From Aphrocallistes beatrix (Eukaryota > Porifera > Hexactinellida > Sceptrulophora > Aphrocallistidae), in the NCBI GenBank assembly GCA_963281255.1, contig OY725499.1, positions 4,235,148 to 4,299,147 of the forward strand: a DNA stretch of 64,000 nt, given 5' to 3'. Every line of letters starts with the position of its first letter. The first letter of the stretch is position 1. The notes beneath the pieces were generated by a model. That model was not told the DNA's origin. It saw only the letters and a program-made list of their open reading frames with translations, and made no database searches. Both the position numbers and the translations under genes were made by a program. Shown piece after piece: positions 42,741-52,802 of the stretch.

Positions 42741-43056
42741 ATTTTTTTGTACATAAAATACATACACATACCTCTGCTCAGTACAAATTCAAAATAAGAT
42801 ACAAATTTAAACAGTACTAAATAGCACCTAGTGTCAATGTCTTTATTGCAGTGATTCCCAACCTCCCAAGTGGTCCACAGAATATATCAGGGGGTCCACA
42901 GTATACGAAATTTTATAGGAAAGTTGATATAAGGGGTCCACAGTAAAAATAAGGTTAAAACCGCTACTCTATTGTATCGTAGTTGCTATAATGTAGGATA
43001 AGTTGTACTATAGCATTCTATACACTAAGGCAAATGGCACTCCCAAAATCTTTTGG
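42741..43056. other. Spacer with hAT-like debris
   Basis: GCAGTGATTCCCAACCTCCC at ~42848 and GGTCCACAG repeats resemble one end of a hAT-type MITE; no partner end is certain. Confidence 0.4.
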
Positions 43057-43345
43057 ACTAGGGGTCACATCTTATTGTGATTGCAAACTGATAGCTACTG
43101 ATGAGAGATCTCTTAACAACTCGATTGGATTCACCTCTTACATGAAACTCAATTGTCCTCCATTTCAGTGTCTTGTAAAAGGTACGTGTGTGTTTGATCC
43201 AAATACTGAAATAGATTAGTTGCAATATTGGCTCAACAACTTTTTGAATCAATTTCAATTGTGGAACAGATCCTGCGATGATCAAGAAAATTCCTAACAT
43301 TACTGTGACCAGAAGAAAGGTTCGAATGCATCGAGCAGTTGTAGT
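43057..43345 (-). pseudogene. Fragment of the seven-segment membrane protein family
   Basis: Encodes LVTVMLGIFLIIAGSVPQL to VVKRSLISSYQFA, equal to residues ~175-255 of the genes at 35.4 and 38.9 kb, with both ends missing. About 290 bp remain. Confidence 0.85.
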
Positions 43346-43570
43346 AGAGTTATACTATGTGTATTTTATGTACAATTTGAAAAATGTATCCACAAGTATA
43401 GTCTTAATGAAAGTCTACGTATAACTGTTGGAATAAGAGTTTATTAATCATATAAATAAGCACATTTACACTTAAGCCTATACAAAAATACTAATATTGT
43501 ACCATGCAAGAGAGTGGAAAGAGGGGAACCTATTTATACACACTAAATCAGCTGCATTCTCTCACTGCTA

Positions 43571-45624
43571 CTAGTAAATAAGATTGCCATTTTCCAACTG
43601 AGATTTGGCACTTTGTACCTGAATTTTTTTCTTGAGATAAAGCTCCAACATTTTCTTAGAACTTAATTTCACTTTCTCTTGCTCGAGAGCTAACTTTTCG
43701 TCAAATTTTTGAGTCTTCACTTTCCATTCATCCAATTTGGTTATAACATTTTGAATCGCAGTCCTGAATTCAAAATGTTTGGTTTCCATTAGTTTCACTT
43801 CCGTTTTTGGATGAACTTCAACGATTCTCATTTCATCTACATTTTCATTATTCTGATATTTCATAATTTCTGCTCTCAATTTGCCTTTTCTGTTTTCGAA
43901 TTCTTTTCTTTTCTTTTCTTAATTAAGGTTGCAATCGCTGCCTTTATTCCTTCGGCTTGCATTTCAAAATTACTTGCTATGATAGAGAGAAGTTGTCTTG
44001 GCTCAGTTTTACAGATTAATTTCATGTGGATTTGTGTTTTTCCATTTACTTTTTCAACCTTCGTAACTCTAAACTGAGCACCACATGGATAGAGATATTC
44101 ATCTTCTGTTTGGTTGGCAGAAAAACTTGATATTCCTCTTGGTGACCATATGCAAGTATTGGAATTGTCAATTATGAACTTACAATTTCCAGAGAAAGAC
44201 TTATTTTCGTCACTTGAAGATGAGGTGAAGGACAACCAAGCAAATTCTTTTCCTTTTGAATACTTTTTGATATCTGACTCTCCCACATCCATGCCTCTAA
44301 ATGTTTTCTGAGTGTAGACTGGCCGTTTTAACAAATTCTGGAGCAGTATCGCATTTGTTAGAGCACTGTATGCTCTGAATTCTGTCTTTGTACTCGGTTT
44401 ATTTAGTGATTGGTTCCGTAACTCTATATTGAGTTTGATGTAAATAAAATCTGTGGTGTACCATTTGATTAATTCTTTGAAGAAAGAATCTATTTTAGTG
44501 GTTTTTGCTAAAGTTTCACTCAAGGTTACATCAAATTTGTGAATTTCTGTTAACACTACACTCTTTGCCTTTTTCCAGTTATTCGGGACAAATGGAAAAG
44601 CCTTTAACTCAGCTGACATCCGTGCATCTCCTAAGTTGATGAAATCAAATATGAACAGCCCCATTTCTGGAAACACCTTTAGATATTCTAAATTTAGATC
44701 ATTATCGCATATGTCCCCTTTGTACTCCTCCATTGTTTGTGCTGTGTACCTCATCAGTATCAAATTGCTGTCGTGGATAGAGACGTATGTTGGCTCACTT
44801 GTGTGTTCTTCTTGAAGTTTCTTTTCTTTCCATCGAATCGCCGCTTTCACTTCGTCACTTGTTGTGATCATCGCAGCTGTTTGTTCAGCTCCATATGAAC
44901 TTTCTATCGACGTCTTAACAGCTGGATCACAAGCTGGATAGTACAGAATCTTCTGAACTGCTTCTACGTCGTTAGCTTCTGCAGCATAATGAAGAGGAGC
45001 CATTCCTGTATCTGGATCTGTCTTGTTCACTAAGTTCTTCCACTTATCCAGAAGAGAGAATAGGTTCTTCCAATTCTTACTCTTTGCCTCTTCACCGATA
45101 GTTTTAACATGTTGTTCATCTTCCTTAATTAGTTCTTCATAAGTTTGTTTATTTTCTTTTTGAATGGTTATTTTGGGATCCGTTGCTTCTGGAGCTATCT
45201 CCTCACTAACTTCATCGTTTGCAAATGGTGTTTCATTTTTGTTTGCTTCTACTAAGTCTCCTTGAGGCATTTCTTCCCATCCATTAGCCTGTGCTATGTG
45301 CTGTTCCAGTAGCTTCCGTATCTCTGCTGTTGTCTCGATGTCAAGAGATCTGAGTCCATTCTTAGTCAACAGCTCTGAGTCACAGCCTGGCACTGCTAAG
45401 ATCTTCTTCACAGCTATCACGTCTTTCCACCAAACAGCTTGGTGCAGTATAGCCCATGCTCTCTCTTCAGGAATGCAATTCACGAAGTAAGGTTTTCTGT
45501 TCAATATTTCCCACACAGTGTCCCATTCTCCATATTTAGCTGCCATTGTCATTTTCCCACTTTCATCATCATGTAGATCAGTGTATGGATCTGTAACATT
45601 AGTTGCCATTGTAATGTAATTCAA
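43571..45624 (-). pseudogene. ANK-ART gene with a 5-bp slippage frameshift
   Basis: The ATG at 45624 opens 582 codons with the full ankyrin and ART part. The R-S-E residues are kept: TFRGM, FTSSSS and EDEYLYPCGAQFRV (ExE). Then the frame is lost at an AAAAG repeat: this copy has one more AAAAG unit than the intact gene at 50 kb (bases ~43906-43922). The lost C-terminal coiled coil (102 residues) is still readable in the next frame, 43879-43571. A 582-residue enzyme without the coiled coil could still be made, so it may be a truncated allele. The promoter (TTTTATA at 45656-45662) and 5' flank match the plus-strand paralogs. Confidence 0.85.
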
Positions 45625-45655
45625 TGGCTTATGATAATACCCAAGCTTTATTAAC

Positions 45656-45662
45656 TTTTATA
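45656..45662 (-). promoter_or_regulatory. TATA box of the 45.6-kb ANK-ART gene
   Basis: TATAAAA on the minus strand, ~32 bp before the ATG; the same block precedes the 47- and 50-kb paralogs. Confidence 0.55.
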
Positions 45663-45894
45663 CCATTAATTTGTCTATCTGACCTTACAACAAGAATCAA
45701 ATATCTAAGTCATCTGCTATGAGTCAATACAGTTTGTATATGTATGATTACTTTGAATATTTCTGTAGTAATTGTAAGCATTGTGTCATTTAGGATGTTT
45801 GCACCGTTATCTATAGATGCTTGTAATAATGCTTTCATTAATATTGATTTAAATAAGCCTCAATAACCCTAATAATGTTTATTATTCAGTGACA

Positions 45895-46020
45895 TCATCT
45901 CCAACAAACAAGAAATACTATGAATAATCTCAAACAAGCAAAAGTTGTCCCTTTTCAAACGAGCAGAAATAGTATGCATTTATCCTTAGATCATAAGATG
46001 GTAGGTTTATTTGTGAGAGA
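45895..46020. mobile_element. Half copy of the palindromic ANK-ART-linked MITE
   Basis: ATCTCCAACAAACAAG ... AAGATGGTAGGTTTATTTGT; the second half is replaced by the mariner fragment that follows. Confidence 0.65.
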
Positions 46021-46083
46021 AACTCAAAAATTTTAAGATACTCAGAAGAAAAGTTACATTTCTGTTGAGAACAAAAAGTTGAG

Positions 46084-46471
46084 TTGTCAAAACCACAGAA
46101 CTTAGTTCTGATGACTCTTGCTTACACGGCACAGGTTTCGGCCACCACTGCTGTCAGATGTGGCTTTGAAATCCTGCTACATCCTCCGTATTCTCCAGAC
46201 CTTACTCCTTCCGACTTGTATTTGTTTCCTCGTTTAAAGGAACAACTTCGTGGTAAGCATTTCGGTTGTGATGATGACGTCATCTCCGCCATTGAGACTT
46301 CCTGGAGGAGCAGAATGAGGTCTTCTTCGGGACTGGCCTAGAGAAGCTGGAGGATCGCTGGAGCAAGTGTGTTGCCCTCAACTATGCCATGCTAAAAATA
46401 AAGTCAAAAATGTAAGAAAATATGTTATTCTGTGGTGTGTGAAGTCGGAAACTTTTTGAACGCCCCTCGTA
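46084..46471 (+). pseudogene. 5'-truncated mariner transposase remnant
   Basis: Encodes HPPYSPDLTPSDLYLFPRLK, the third-Asp region of mariner, then after a frameshift DFLEEQNEVFFGTGLEKLED to a stop near 46411. A terminal-repeat-like TTTTTGAACGCCCCTCGTA ends at 46471. It is older and different from the element at 2.6 kb and interrupts a MITE. Confidence 0.82.
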
Positions 46472-46690
46472 ATTATAAGCATTGTGTCATTTAGGATGTC
46501 TGCACTGCTATCTTTACTAGATGCTGAGCAGAAATAGTATGCATTTATCTTAGGATCTTAAGATGGTAGGTTCACTTTTATTTTCTCTCACAGATAAACC
46601 TACCATCTTATGATTTAAAGATAAATGCATACTATTTCTGCTCGTTTGAAAAGAGTTAACTTTTGCTTGTTGGAGATGACTCATAATATT
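46472..46690. mobile_element. Palindromic ANK-ART-linked MITE copy
   Basis: Arms around AAGATGGTAGGTTCACTTTT and AGATAAACCTACCATCTTAT, with outer AGCAGAAATAGTATGCATTT on the left mirrored on the right. Lies in the 5' flank of the 47-kb gene. Confidence 0.7.
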
Positions 46691-46945
46691 TCTTGTTTGT
46701 TGGAGATGATGTCACCAAACATTAAACGTCATTAGGGTTGTTGAAGTATAAATATTCAATTCTATATTAATTGAAAGCATTATTACAAGCATCTAGTAAA
46801 GATAGCAGTGCAGACATCCTAAATGACACAATGCTTACAATTACAACAGAAATATTCAAAGTAATTATACATATACTTCATTGCAATAACTCATGGTACA
46901 TGACTCAGATATTTTATTCTAGTTGTAAGGTCAGACAAATTAACG

Positions 46946-46954
46946 CTATAAAAG
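46946..46954 (+). promoter_or_regulatory. TATA box of the 47-kb ANK-ART copy
   Basis: CTATAAAAG, 46 bp before the ATG at 47000; identical in the 50-kb gene. Confidence 0.55.
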
Positions 46955-46999
46955 TGAACTAAGCTTGGTTATTATCACAAGCCATCTAGCCACACTACA

Positions 47000-48778
47000 A
47001 TGGCAACTAATGTTAAAGATCCATACACTGATCTACATGATGATGAAAGTGGGAAAATGGTATTGGCATCAAAATGTGGAGGATGGGACACTGTGTGGGA
47101 AATATTGAACAGAAAACCTTACCTCGTGAATTGCATTCCTGAGGAGAGAGCATGGGCTATACTGCATCAAGCTGTTTGGTGGAAAGACGCGATAGCAGTG
47201 AAGAAGATCTTAGCAGTGCCAGGCTGTGACTCAGAGCTGTTGACTAAGAATGGACTCAGACCTCTTGACATCAAGACAACAGCAGAGATACGGAAGCTAC
47301 TGGAACAGCACATAGCACAGGTTAATGGCTGGGAAGAAAAGCCTCAAATATACTTAGCAGGAGCAAACAAAAAAGAAACTCCTCAAGGAGATCCAGCTAA
47401 AACAAACAAAAAGGGAACACTATTCTCAAACAACGAAGTTAGTAAGAAGATAGTTCCAGAAACAGCAAAACCCAAAATAACCATCCCGAATAAAAAATAT
47501 ACAAACATATAAAGAAATAGTTAAGGAAGACAAAGAGCATACTCAAGTTATGGGTAAAGAGGCAAAGAGTAAGAATTGGAAGAAACTATTCTCTCTTCTG
47601 GACAAGTGGAAGAACTTAGTAAACAAGACAGATCCAGATACAGGAATGGCTCCACTGCATTATGCTGCAGAAGCTAACGACGTAGAAGCAGTTCAGAAGA
47701 TTCTGTACTATCCAGCTAGTGATCCAGCTGTTAAGACGTCGATAGAAAGTTCATATGGAGCTGAACAAACAGCTGCGATGATAACAACAAGTGACGAAGT
47801 GAAAGCAGCGATTCGATGGAAAGAAAAGAAACTTCAAGAAGAACACACAAGTGAGCCAACATATGTCTCTATCCACGACAGCAATCTGATACTGATGAGG
47901 TACACAGCACAAGCTATGGAGGAGTACAAAGGGGACATATGCGACGATGATCTAAATTTAGAATATCTAAAGGTGTTTCCAGAAATGGGGATGTTCATAT
48001 TTGATTTCATCAACTTAGGAGATAACTGGAAAAGGGCAAGAGATGTGGTGTTAAAGGAAATTCACGGATTTGATGCGACTTTGAGTGAAAGTTTAGCAAA
48101 AACCACTGATATAGAACCTTTCTCCAAAAAATTAATCAGATGGTACACAACAAATAATATTTACAAAGAACTCAATGAAGAGCTACGGAACCAATCTATA
48201 AATAAACCGAATACAGAGAAATTCAAAGCATACAGTGCTCTAACAAATACGATACTGCTCCAGAATGTTTTGAAACAGCCAGTCTACACCCAGAAAACAT
48301 TTAGACGCATGGATTTGAAAGAGTCAGAAATCCAAAGGTATTCAAAAGGAAAAGAATTTTCTTGGCTGTCCTTCACCTCATCTTCAAGTAAGAAAAAGGA
48401 GTCATTCTCTGAAAATTGTATGTTTGTAATCGACAACTCCCAAAGTTGTGTGTGGTCACCAAGAGGAATATCAAGTTTTTCTGCCTACCAAGCGGAATTA
48501 GAATATCTGTATCCATGTGGTGCTCAGTTTAGAGTTACGAAGGTTGAAAAACACAAATCCACATGGAATTAATCTGTAAAACTGAGCCAAGACAACTTCT
48601 CTCTATCATCGCAAGTAATTTTGAAATGCAAGCCGAAGGAATAAAGGCAGCGATTGCAACCTTAATTAAGAAAAGAAAAGAATTCGAAAGCAGAAAAGGC
48701 AAATTAAGCACGAATCAAAATTATGAAAATGTAGATGCCAGTATTAGAGCCGTTGAGGTTTATTCAAGAACTCAGTAA
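47000..48778 (+). pseudogene. ANK-ART pseudogene with three lesions
   Basis: Three frames are needed to read this copy. (1) 47000-47512 holds the N-terminal ankyrin part, ended by a one-base insertion near 47490. (2) 47550-48572 holds the second ankyrin unit and the ART domain, with TFRRM, FTSSSS and ELEYLYPCGAQFRV still intact. (3) Near 48550 a 13-bp deletion between short GAAAAA repeats shifts frame again (48563-48778), and the C-terminal coiled coil is then cut short. It also lacks the ARMSAELKVFPFVP insert of the intact gene. Sequence is otherwise very close to the 50-kb gene, so decay is recent. Confidence 0.88.
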
Positions 48779-49427
48779 TCAAAATTTGTGCAATCATCAT
48801 TATATTTCGCAACAAGCTATAATTACGACTAATTTGACCAATTTTCTTGCATGCTTTGCGTAGTCATAATAAACTACTAATATTTATTTAGAATAGGATA
48901 TCTCACTTTGGATCAGTTGTTGAAAAATATGTGGAAATTTTCATTAGAATGTACATGCATTCCTGCTTTTCCTGGAAACGTCATCGACTAACTTGGGGTC
49001 TCTTAATAACTGTAATATTCATAAATGATGTCATATCATAGGCAATAGGCGACTTCCTTTTCACAATAATAAAATTTCTTCGCCTAAATATTATAGTTAC
49101 AATGATGGACTAATACGTCATTTTGTATTGGCAAAATATATTTGCTCATAACTGTAAAAGTATTTCATATTTAAGCTCATTGCAAATTTCCACATACAGG
49201 TATATGTATATGTAATTGAACAATACAATTTGACTGAACCCTGAACTCGATTCTTGAGCAGTAAATGAGAAGAGGAAATTGACAAATATTCTTAGCAGTG
49301 AAGTGTCTCTTGATACGCAATTAATTTCGAACGAAAAATTACAAGTAGTAGTATAACTGAATCGAGTTGTTTTGTAAATACTAACTAAATACCAATCTGG
49401 TGTTACGAAGAGTTCAATTTAACATAT
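48779..49427. other. Intergenic, partly duplicated
   Basis: Spacer; 49190-49300 is the reverse complement of ~41990-42100 (TATATGTATATGTAATTGAA), so this spacer was duplicated together with the ANK-ART loci. Confidence 0.5.
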
Positions 49428-49616
49428 CATCTCCAACAAGCAAAATTTACTTCTTTCGAACAAGCAGAAATAGTGTATATTTATCCTTACTTAGATCATA
49501 GGATGGTAGGTTTATTTGTGAAAGAAATCACAAATAAACCTACCATCTTATGATCTAAGGATAAATATACAGTATTTTCGCTCGTTTGAAAGAACTAAAT
49601 TTTGCTTGTTGGAGAT
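49428..49616. mobile_element. 189-bp palindromic MITE, fullest copy
   Basis: Near-perfect palindrome: outer ATCTCCAACAAGCAAAATTT mirrored at the right end, core CATAGGATGGTAGGTTTATT mirrored across a ~10-base centre. Located ~430 bp upstream of the intact ANK-ART gene. No TA or 8-bp duplication is clear. Confidence 0.8.
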
Positions 49617-49992
49617 TATTCATATTATTACTTGCTTGTTTGAGATAATGTCACCAAACAATAAACTTCATTAGGGTTGTCCAAATCAGTTTAATTGAAA
49701 GCATTACAAGCTATAGATAGCAGTGCAAACATTCTAAATGACACAATACTTACAATTACTACAGAAGTATTAGAAGTATTTTAATAATATATAATGTTAC
49801 TTTTGAAATATCAAATCGGTTATTATGTAAAATACCTGAAAAATTCAGTGATTATGTAGAAGATATGTAAATCAAGGCATTTCCATCAGTTATTATACAT
49901 AATGACTGATTGATAGCAATATATACCCATTGACTCATGGGACATATTTTGGAATTATATTCTTGTTTTAAGATCAGATAGACAAATAAACG
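49617..49992. other. Conserved 5' flank of the ANK-ART family
   Basis: ATTAGGGTTGT, AGATAGCAGTGCAAACATTC and AATGACACAATACTTACAAT occur in the same order before the 45.6- and 47-kb copies, so the promoter region was duplicated with the genes. Confidence 0.55.
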
Positions 49993-50001
49993 CTATAAAA
50001 G
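49993..50001 (+). promoter_or_regulatory. TATA box of the intact ANK-ART gene
   Basis: CTATAAAAG, 46 bp before the ATG at 50047. Confidence 0.6.
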
Positions 50002-50046
50002 TGAACTAAGTTTGAGTGTTGTTACAATTCATTTAATTACGTTACA

Positions 50047-52122
50047 ATGGCAACTAAGGTTACAGATCCATACACTGATCTACATGATGATGAAAGTGGG
50101 AAAATGACAATGGCAGCTAAATATGGAGGATGGGACACTGTGTGGCAAATATTGAACAGAAAACCTTACCTCGTGAATTGCATTCCTGAGGAGAGAGCAT
50201 GGGCTATACTGCATCAAGCTGTTTGGTGGAAAGACGTGATAGCTGTGAAGAAGATCTTAGCAGTGCCAGGCTGTGACTCAGAGCTGTTGACTAAGAATGG
50301 ACTCAGACCTCTTGACATCGAGACAACAGCAGAGATACGGAAGCTACTGGAACAGCACATAGCACAGGCTAATGGATGGGAAATAATAACTCAAGGAGAC
50401 CTAGTAGGAACTAACAAAAAGGAAACTCCTCAAGGAGATCTAGCTAAAACAAACGAAAAGGGAACACTATTCTCAAACAATGAAGTTAGTAAGAAGATAA
50501 CTTCAGAAGCAACATACCCCAAAATAACCATTCCAAAAGAAAATAAACAAACTTATGAAGAACTAGTTAAGAAAGATGAACAACATACTAAAGCCATCGG
50601 TGAAGAGGCAAAGAACAAAAATTGGGATAAACTATTCTCTCTTCTGGATAAGTGGAAGAACTTAGTGAACAAGACAGATCCAGATACAGGAATGGCTCCT
50701 CTTCATTATGCTGCAGAAGCTAACGACGTAGAAGCAGTTCAGAAGATTCTCTACTATCCAGCTTGTGATCCAGCTGTTAAGACAGCGAAAGAAAGTTCAT
50801 ATGGAGCTGAACAAACAGCTGCGATGATCACAACAAGTGACGAAGTGAAAGCGGCGATTCGATGGAAAGAAAAGAAACTTCAAGAAGAACACACAAGTGA
50901 GCCAACATATGTCTCTATCCACGACAGCAATCTGATACTGATGAGGTACACAGCACAAGCTATGGAGGAGTACAAAGGGAACATATGCGACGATGATCTA
51001 AATTTAGAATATCTAAGAGTGTTTCCAGAAATGGGGCTGTTCATATTTGATTTCATCAACTTGGGAGATGCACGGATGTCAGCTGAGTTAAAGGTTTTTC
51101 CATTTGTTCCGAATAACTGGAAAAAGGCAAAGAGTGTAGTGTTAACAGAAATTCACAAATTTGATGCGACTTTGAGTGAAAGATTAGCAAAAATCACTAA
51201 AATAGATTCTTTCTGCAAAGAATTAATCAGATGGTACACAGCAGATTTTATTTATAAAAAACTCAATAAAGAGCTACGGAACCAATCTATAAATAAACCG
51301 AATACCAAGACAGAATTCAAAGCATACAGTGCTCTAACAAATGCGATCCTGCTCCAGAATGTTTTGAAACAGCCAGTCTACACCCAGAAAACATTTAGAC
51401 GCATGAATTTGAAAGTGTCAGATATCAAAAAGTATTCAAAAGGAAAAGAATTTGCTTGGTTGTCCTTCACCTCATCTTCAAGTAAGAAAAAGGAATCATT
51501 CTATGAAAATTGTATGTTTGTAATCGACAACTCCCAAAGTTGTGTGTGGTCACCAAGAGGAATATCAAGTTTTTCTGAATACCAAGCGGAATTAGAATAT
51601 CTGTATCCATGTGGTGCTCAGTTTAGAGTTACGAAGGTTGAAAAAGTAAATGGAAAAACACAAATCCACATGGAATTAATCTGTAAAACTGAGCCAAGAC
51701 AACTTCTCTCTATCATCGCAAGTAATTTTGAAATACAAGCCGAAGGAATAAAGGCAGCGATTGCAACCTTAATTAAGAAAAGAAAAGAATTCGAAAACAG
51801 AAAAGGCAAATTGAGTGCAGAAATTAAGAAGTATCAGAATTATGAAAATGTAGATGAAATGAGAATCGTTGAAGTTCATTCAAAAACGGAAGCGAAACTA
51901 ATGGAAACCAAACATTTTGAACTCGAAACTGCGATTCAAAATGTCATAACTAAATTGGGTGAATGGGAAGTGAAGACACAGAGATTTGACGAAAAGTTAG
52001 CTCTAGAGCAAGAGAAAGTGAGAGTGAGTTCTAAGAAATTGTTGAACCTTTATTCCAAGAAAAAAATTCAGGTAAAAAATGCCAAATCTCAATTGGAAAA
52101 CGGCAATCTTATTTGCTTGTAG
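50047..52122 (+). CDS. Intact ankyrin + mono-ADP-ribosyltransferase + coiled-coil protein
   Basis: The ORF encodes 691 residues in a single exon. Residues ~15-115 are ankyrin-like (AWAILHQAVWWKDVIAVKKI, NGLRPLDIETTAEIRKLL). Residues ~200-270 are a second ankyrin unit (DTGMAPLHYAAEANDVEAVQ). Residues ~300-560 form a vertebrate/ecto-ART-like domain with the R-S-E signature: R451 in TFRRM, FTSSSS at 474-479, and E515-L-E517 in ELEYLYPCGAQFRV. ExE is the arginine-specific form of the motif. Residues ~575-691 are Lys/Glu-rich coiled coil. There is no signal peptide or TM, so it should act inside the cell, where ankyrin repeats would choose the target. Known ARTs move ADP-ribose from NAD+ to Arg; activity here is inferred from the motif only. 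Confidence 0.85.
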   Translation: MATKVTDPYTDLHDDESGKMTMAAKYGGWDTVWQILNRKPYLVNCIPEERAWAILHQAVWWKDVIAVKKILAVPGCDSELLTKNGLRPLDIETTAEIRKLLEQHIAQANGWEIITQGDLVGTNKKETPQGDLAKTNEKGTLFSNNEVSKKITSEATYPKITIPKENKQTYEELVKKDEQHTKAIGEEAKNKNWDKLFSLLDKWKNLVNKTDPDTGMAPLHYAAEANDVEAVQKILYYPACDPAVKTAKESSYGAEQTAAMITTSDEVKAAIRWKEKKLQEEHTSEPTYVSIHDSNLILMRYTAQAMEEYKGNICDDDLNLEYLRVFPEMGLFIFDFINLGDARMSAELKVFPFVPNNWKKAKSVVLTEIHKFDATLSERLAKITKIDSFCKELIRWYTADFIYKKLNKELRNQSINKPNTKTEFKAYSALTNAILLQNVLKQPVYTQKTFRRMNLKVSDIKKYSKGKEFAWLSFTSSSSKKKESFYENCMFVIDNSQSCVWSPRGISSFSEYQAELEYLYPCGAQFRVTKVEKVNGKTQIHMELICKTEPRQLLSIIASNFEIQAEGIKAAIATLIKKRKEFENRKGKLSAEIKKYQNYENVDEMRIVEVHSKTEAKLMETKHFELETAIQNVITKLGEWEVKTQRFDEKLALEQEKVRVSSKKLLNLYSKKKIQVKNAKSQLENGNLICL

Positions 52123-52802
52123 CATTGTATTCCAGTGAGAGAATACAGTTGATTTAGTGTGTATAATTAGATTCCCCTATTTCTACTCTATTGCATGTGA
52201 TTTGATATCAATATTTATATAGGCTTATAAGATAAATGTGCTGTTTACAGAATTTAATTTTACAGGATTTAACTCTCATTCCATACAGTATTATACATAG
52301 ATTATTAGAACAGGAATAAACATGTATTTAGTTGAGGAATACATGTATCAAATATCTTGTGTATAAAATACATGCACATAACTCTACTCAGTGCAAATGC
52401 AATTTTCAAAAGACTTACTACCACCCTCTGTCAATGTCTCTATTGTATCATAGATGTGTTGTGCCTTGTACGGGTATTCATTTGATATAGGGATCTGCCT
52501 AATTTCCGGGGCGTGATAGTCCCGGAAAATATAGATCCCTAATTCCCGTTGGAATGACTAGACCAGACGTATCAGCACGCTAAGAACAGAATTAAATGAA
52601 TTTAAGAAACTTGTACTTGTAGGTTGTTGTGTTCAAAAGTATTTACCTCAATCATGGTTCTTTCCTAATCACCTGATTTATCCAATATTTACCACACACT
52701 CACTAAGTAAGCATAATTGCTTTCTAAACACACACAAGCACATCACTGAAATTCAAAATGTGAGTCTAACTATCGATATAAAAATGTACACATGCAGAAC
52801 AT
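52123..52802. other. Spacer between two convergent ANK-ART genes
   Basis: 3' UTRs of both genes. A CCTAATTTCCGGGGCGTGAT piece at ~52498 resembles the repeat at 22.1 kb. Nothing coding. Confidence 0.4.

Noticed and set aside
50047-52122. Bacterial gene transfer as origin of the ANK-ART family
   Set aside because: The ART motifs are of animal ecto-ART form, promoters and codon use match the neighbours, and no bacterial flanking genes exist.
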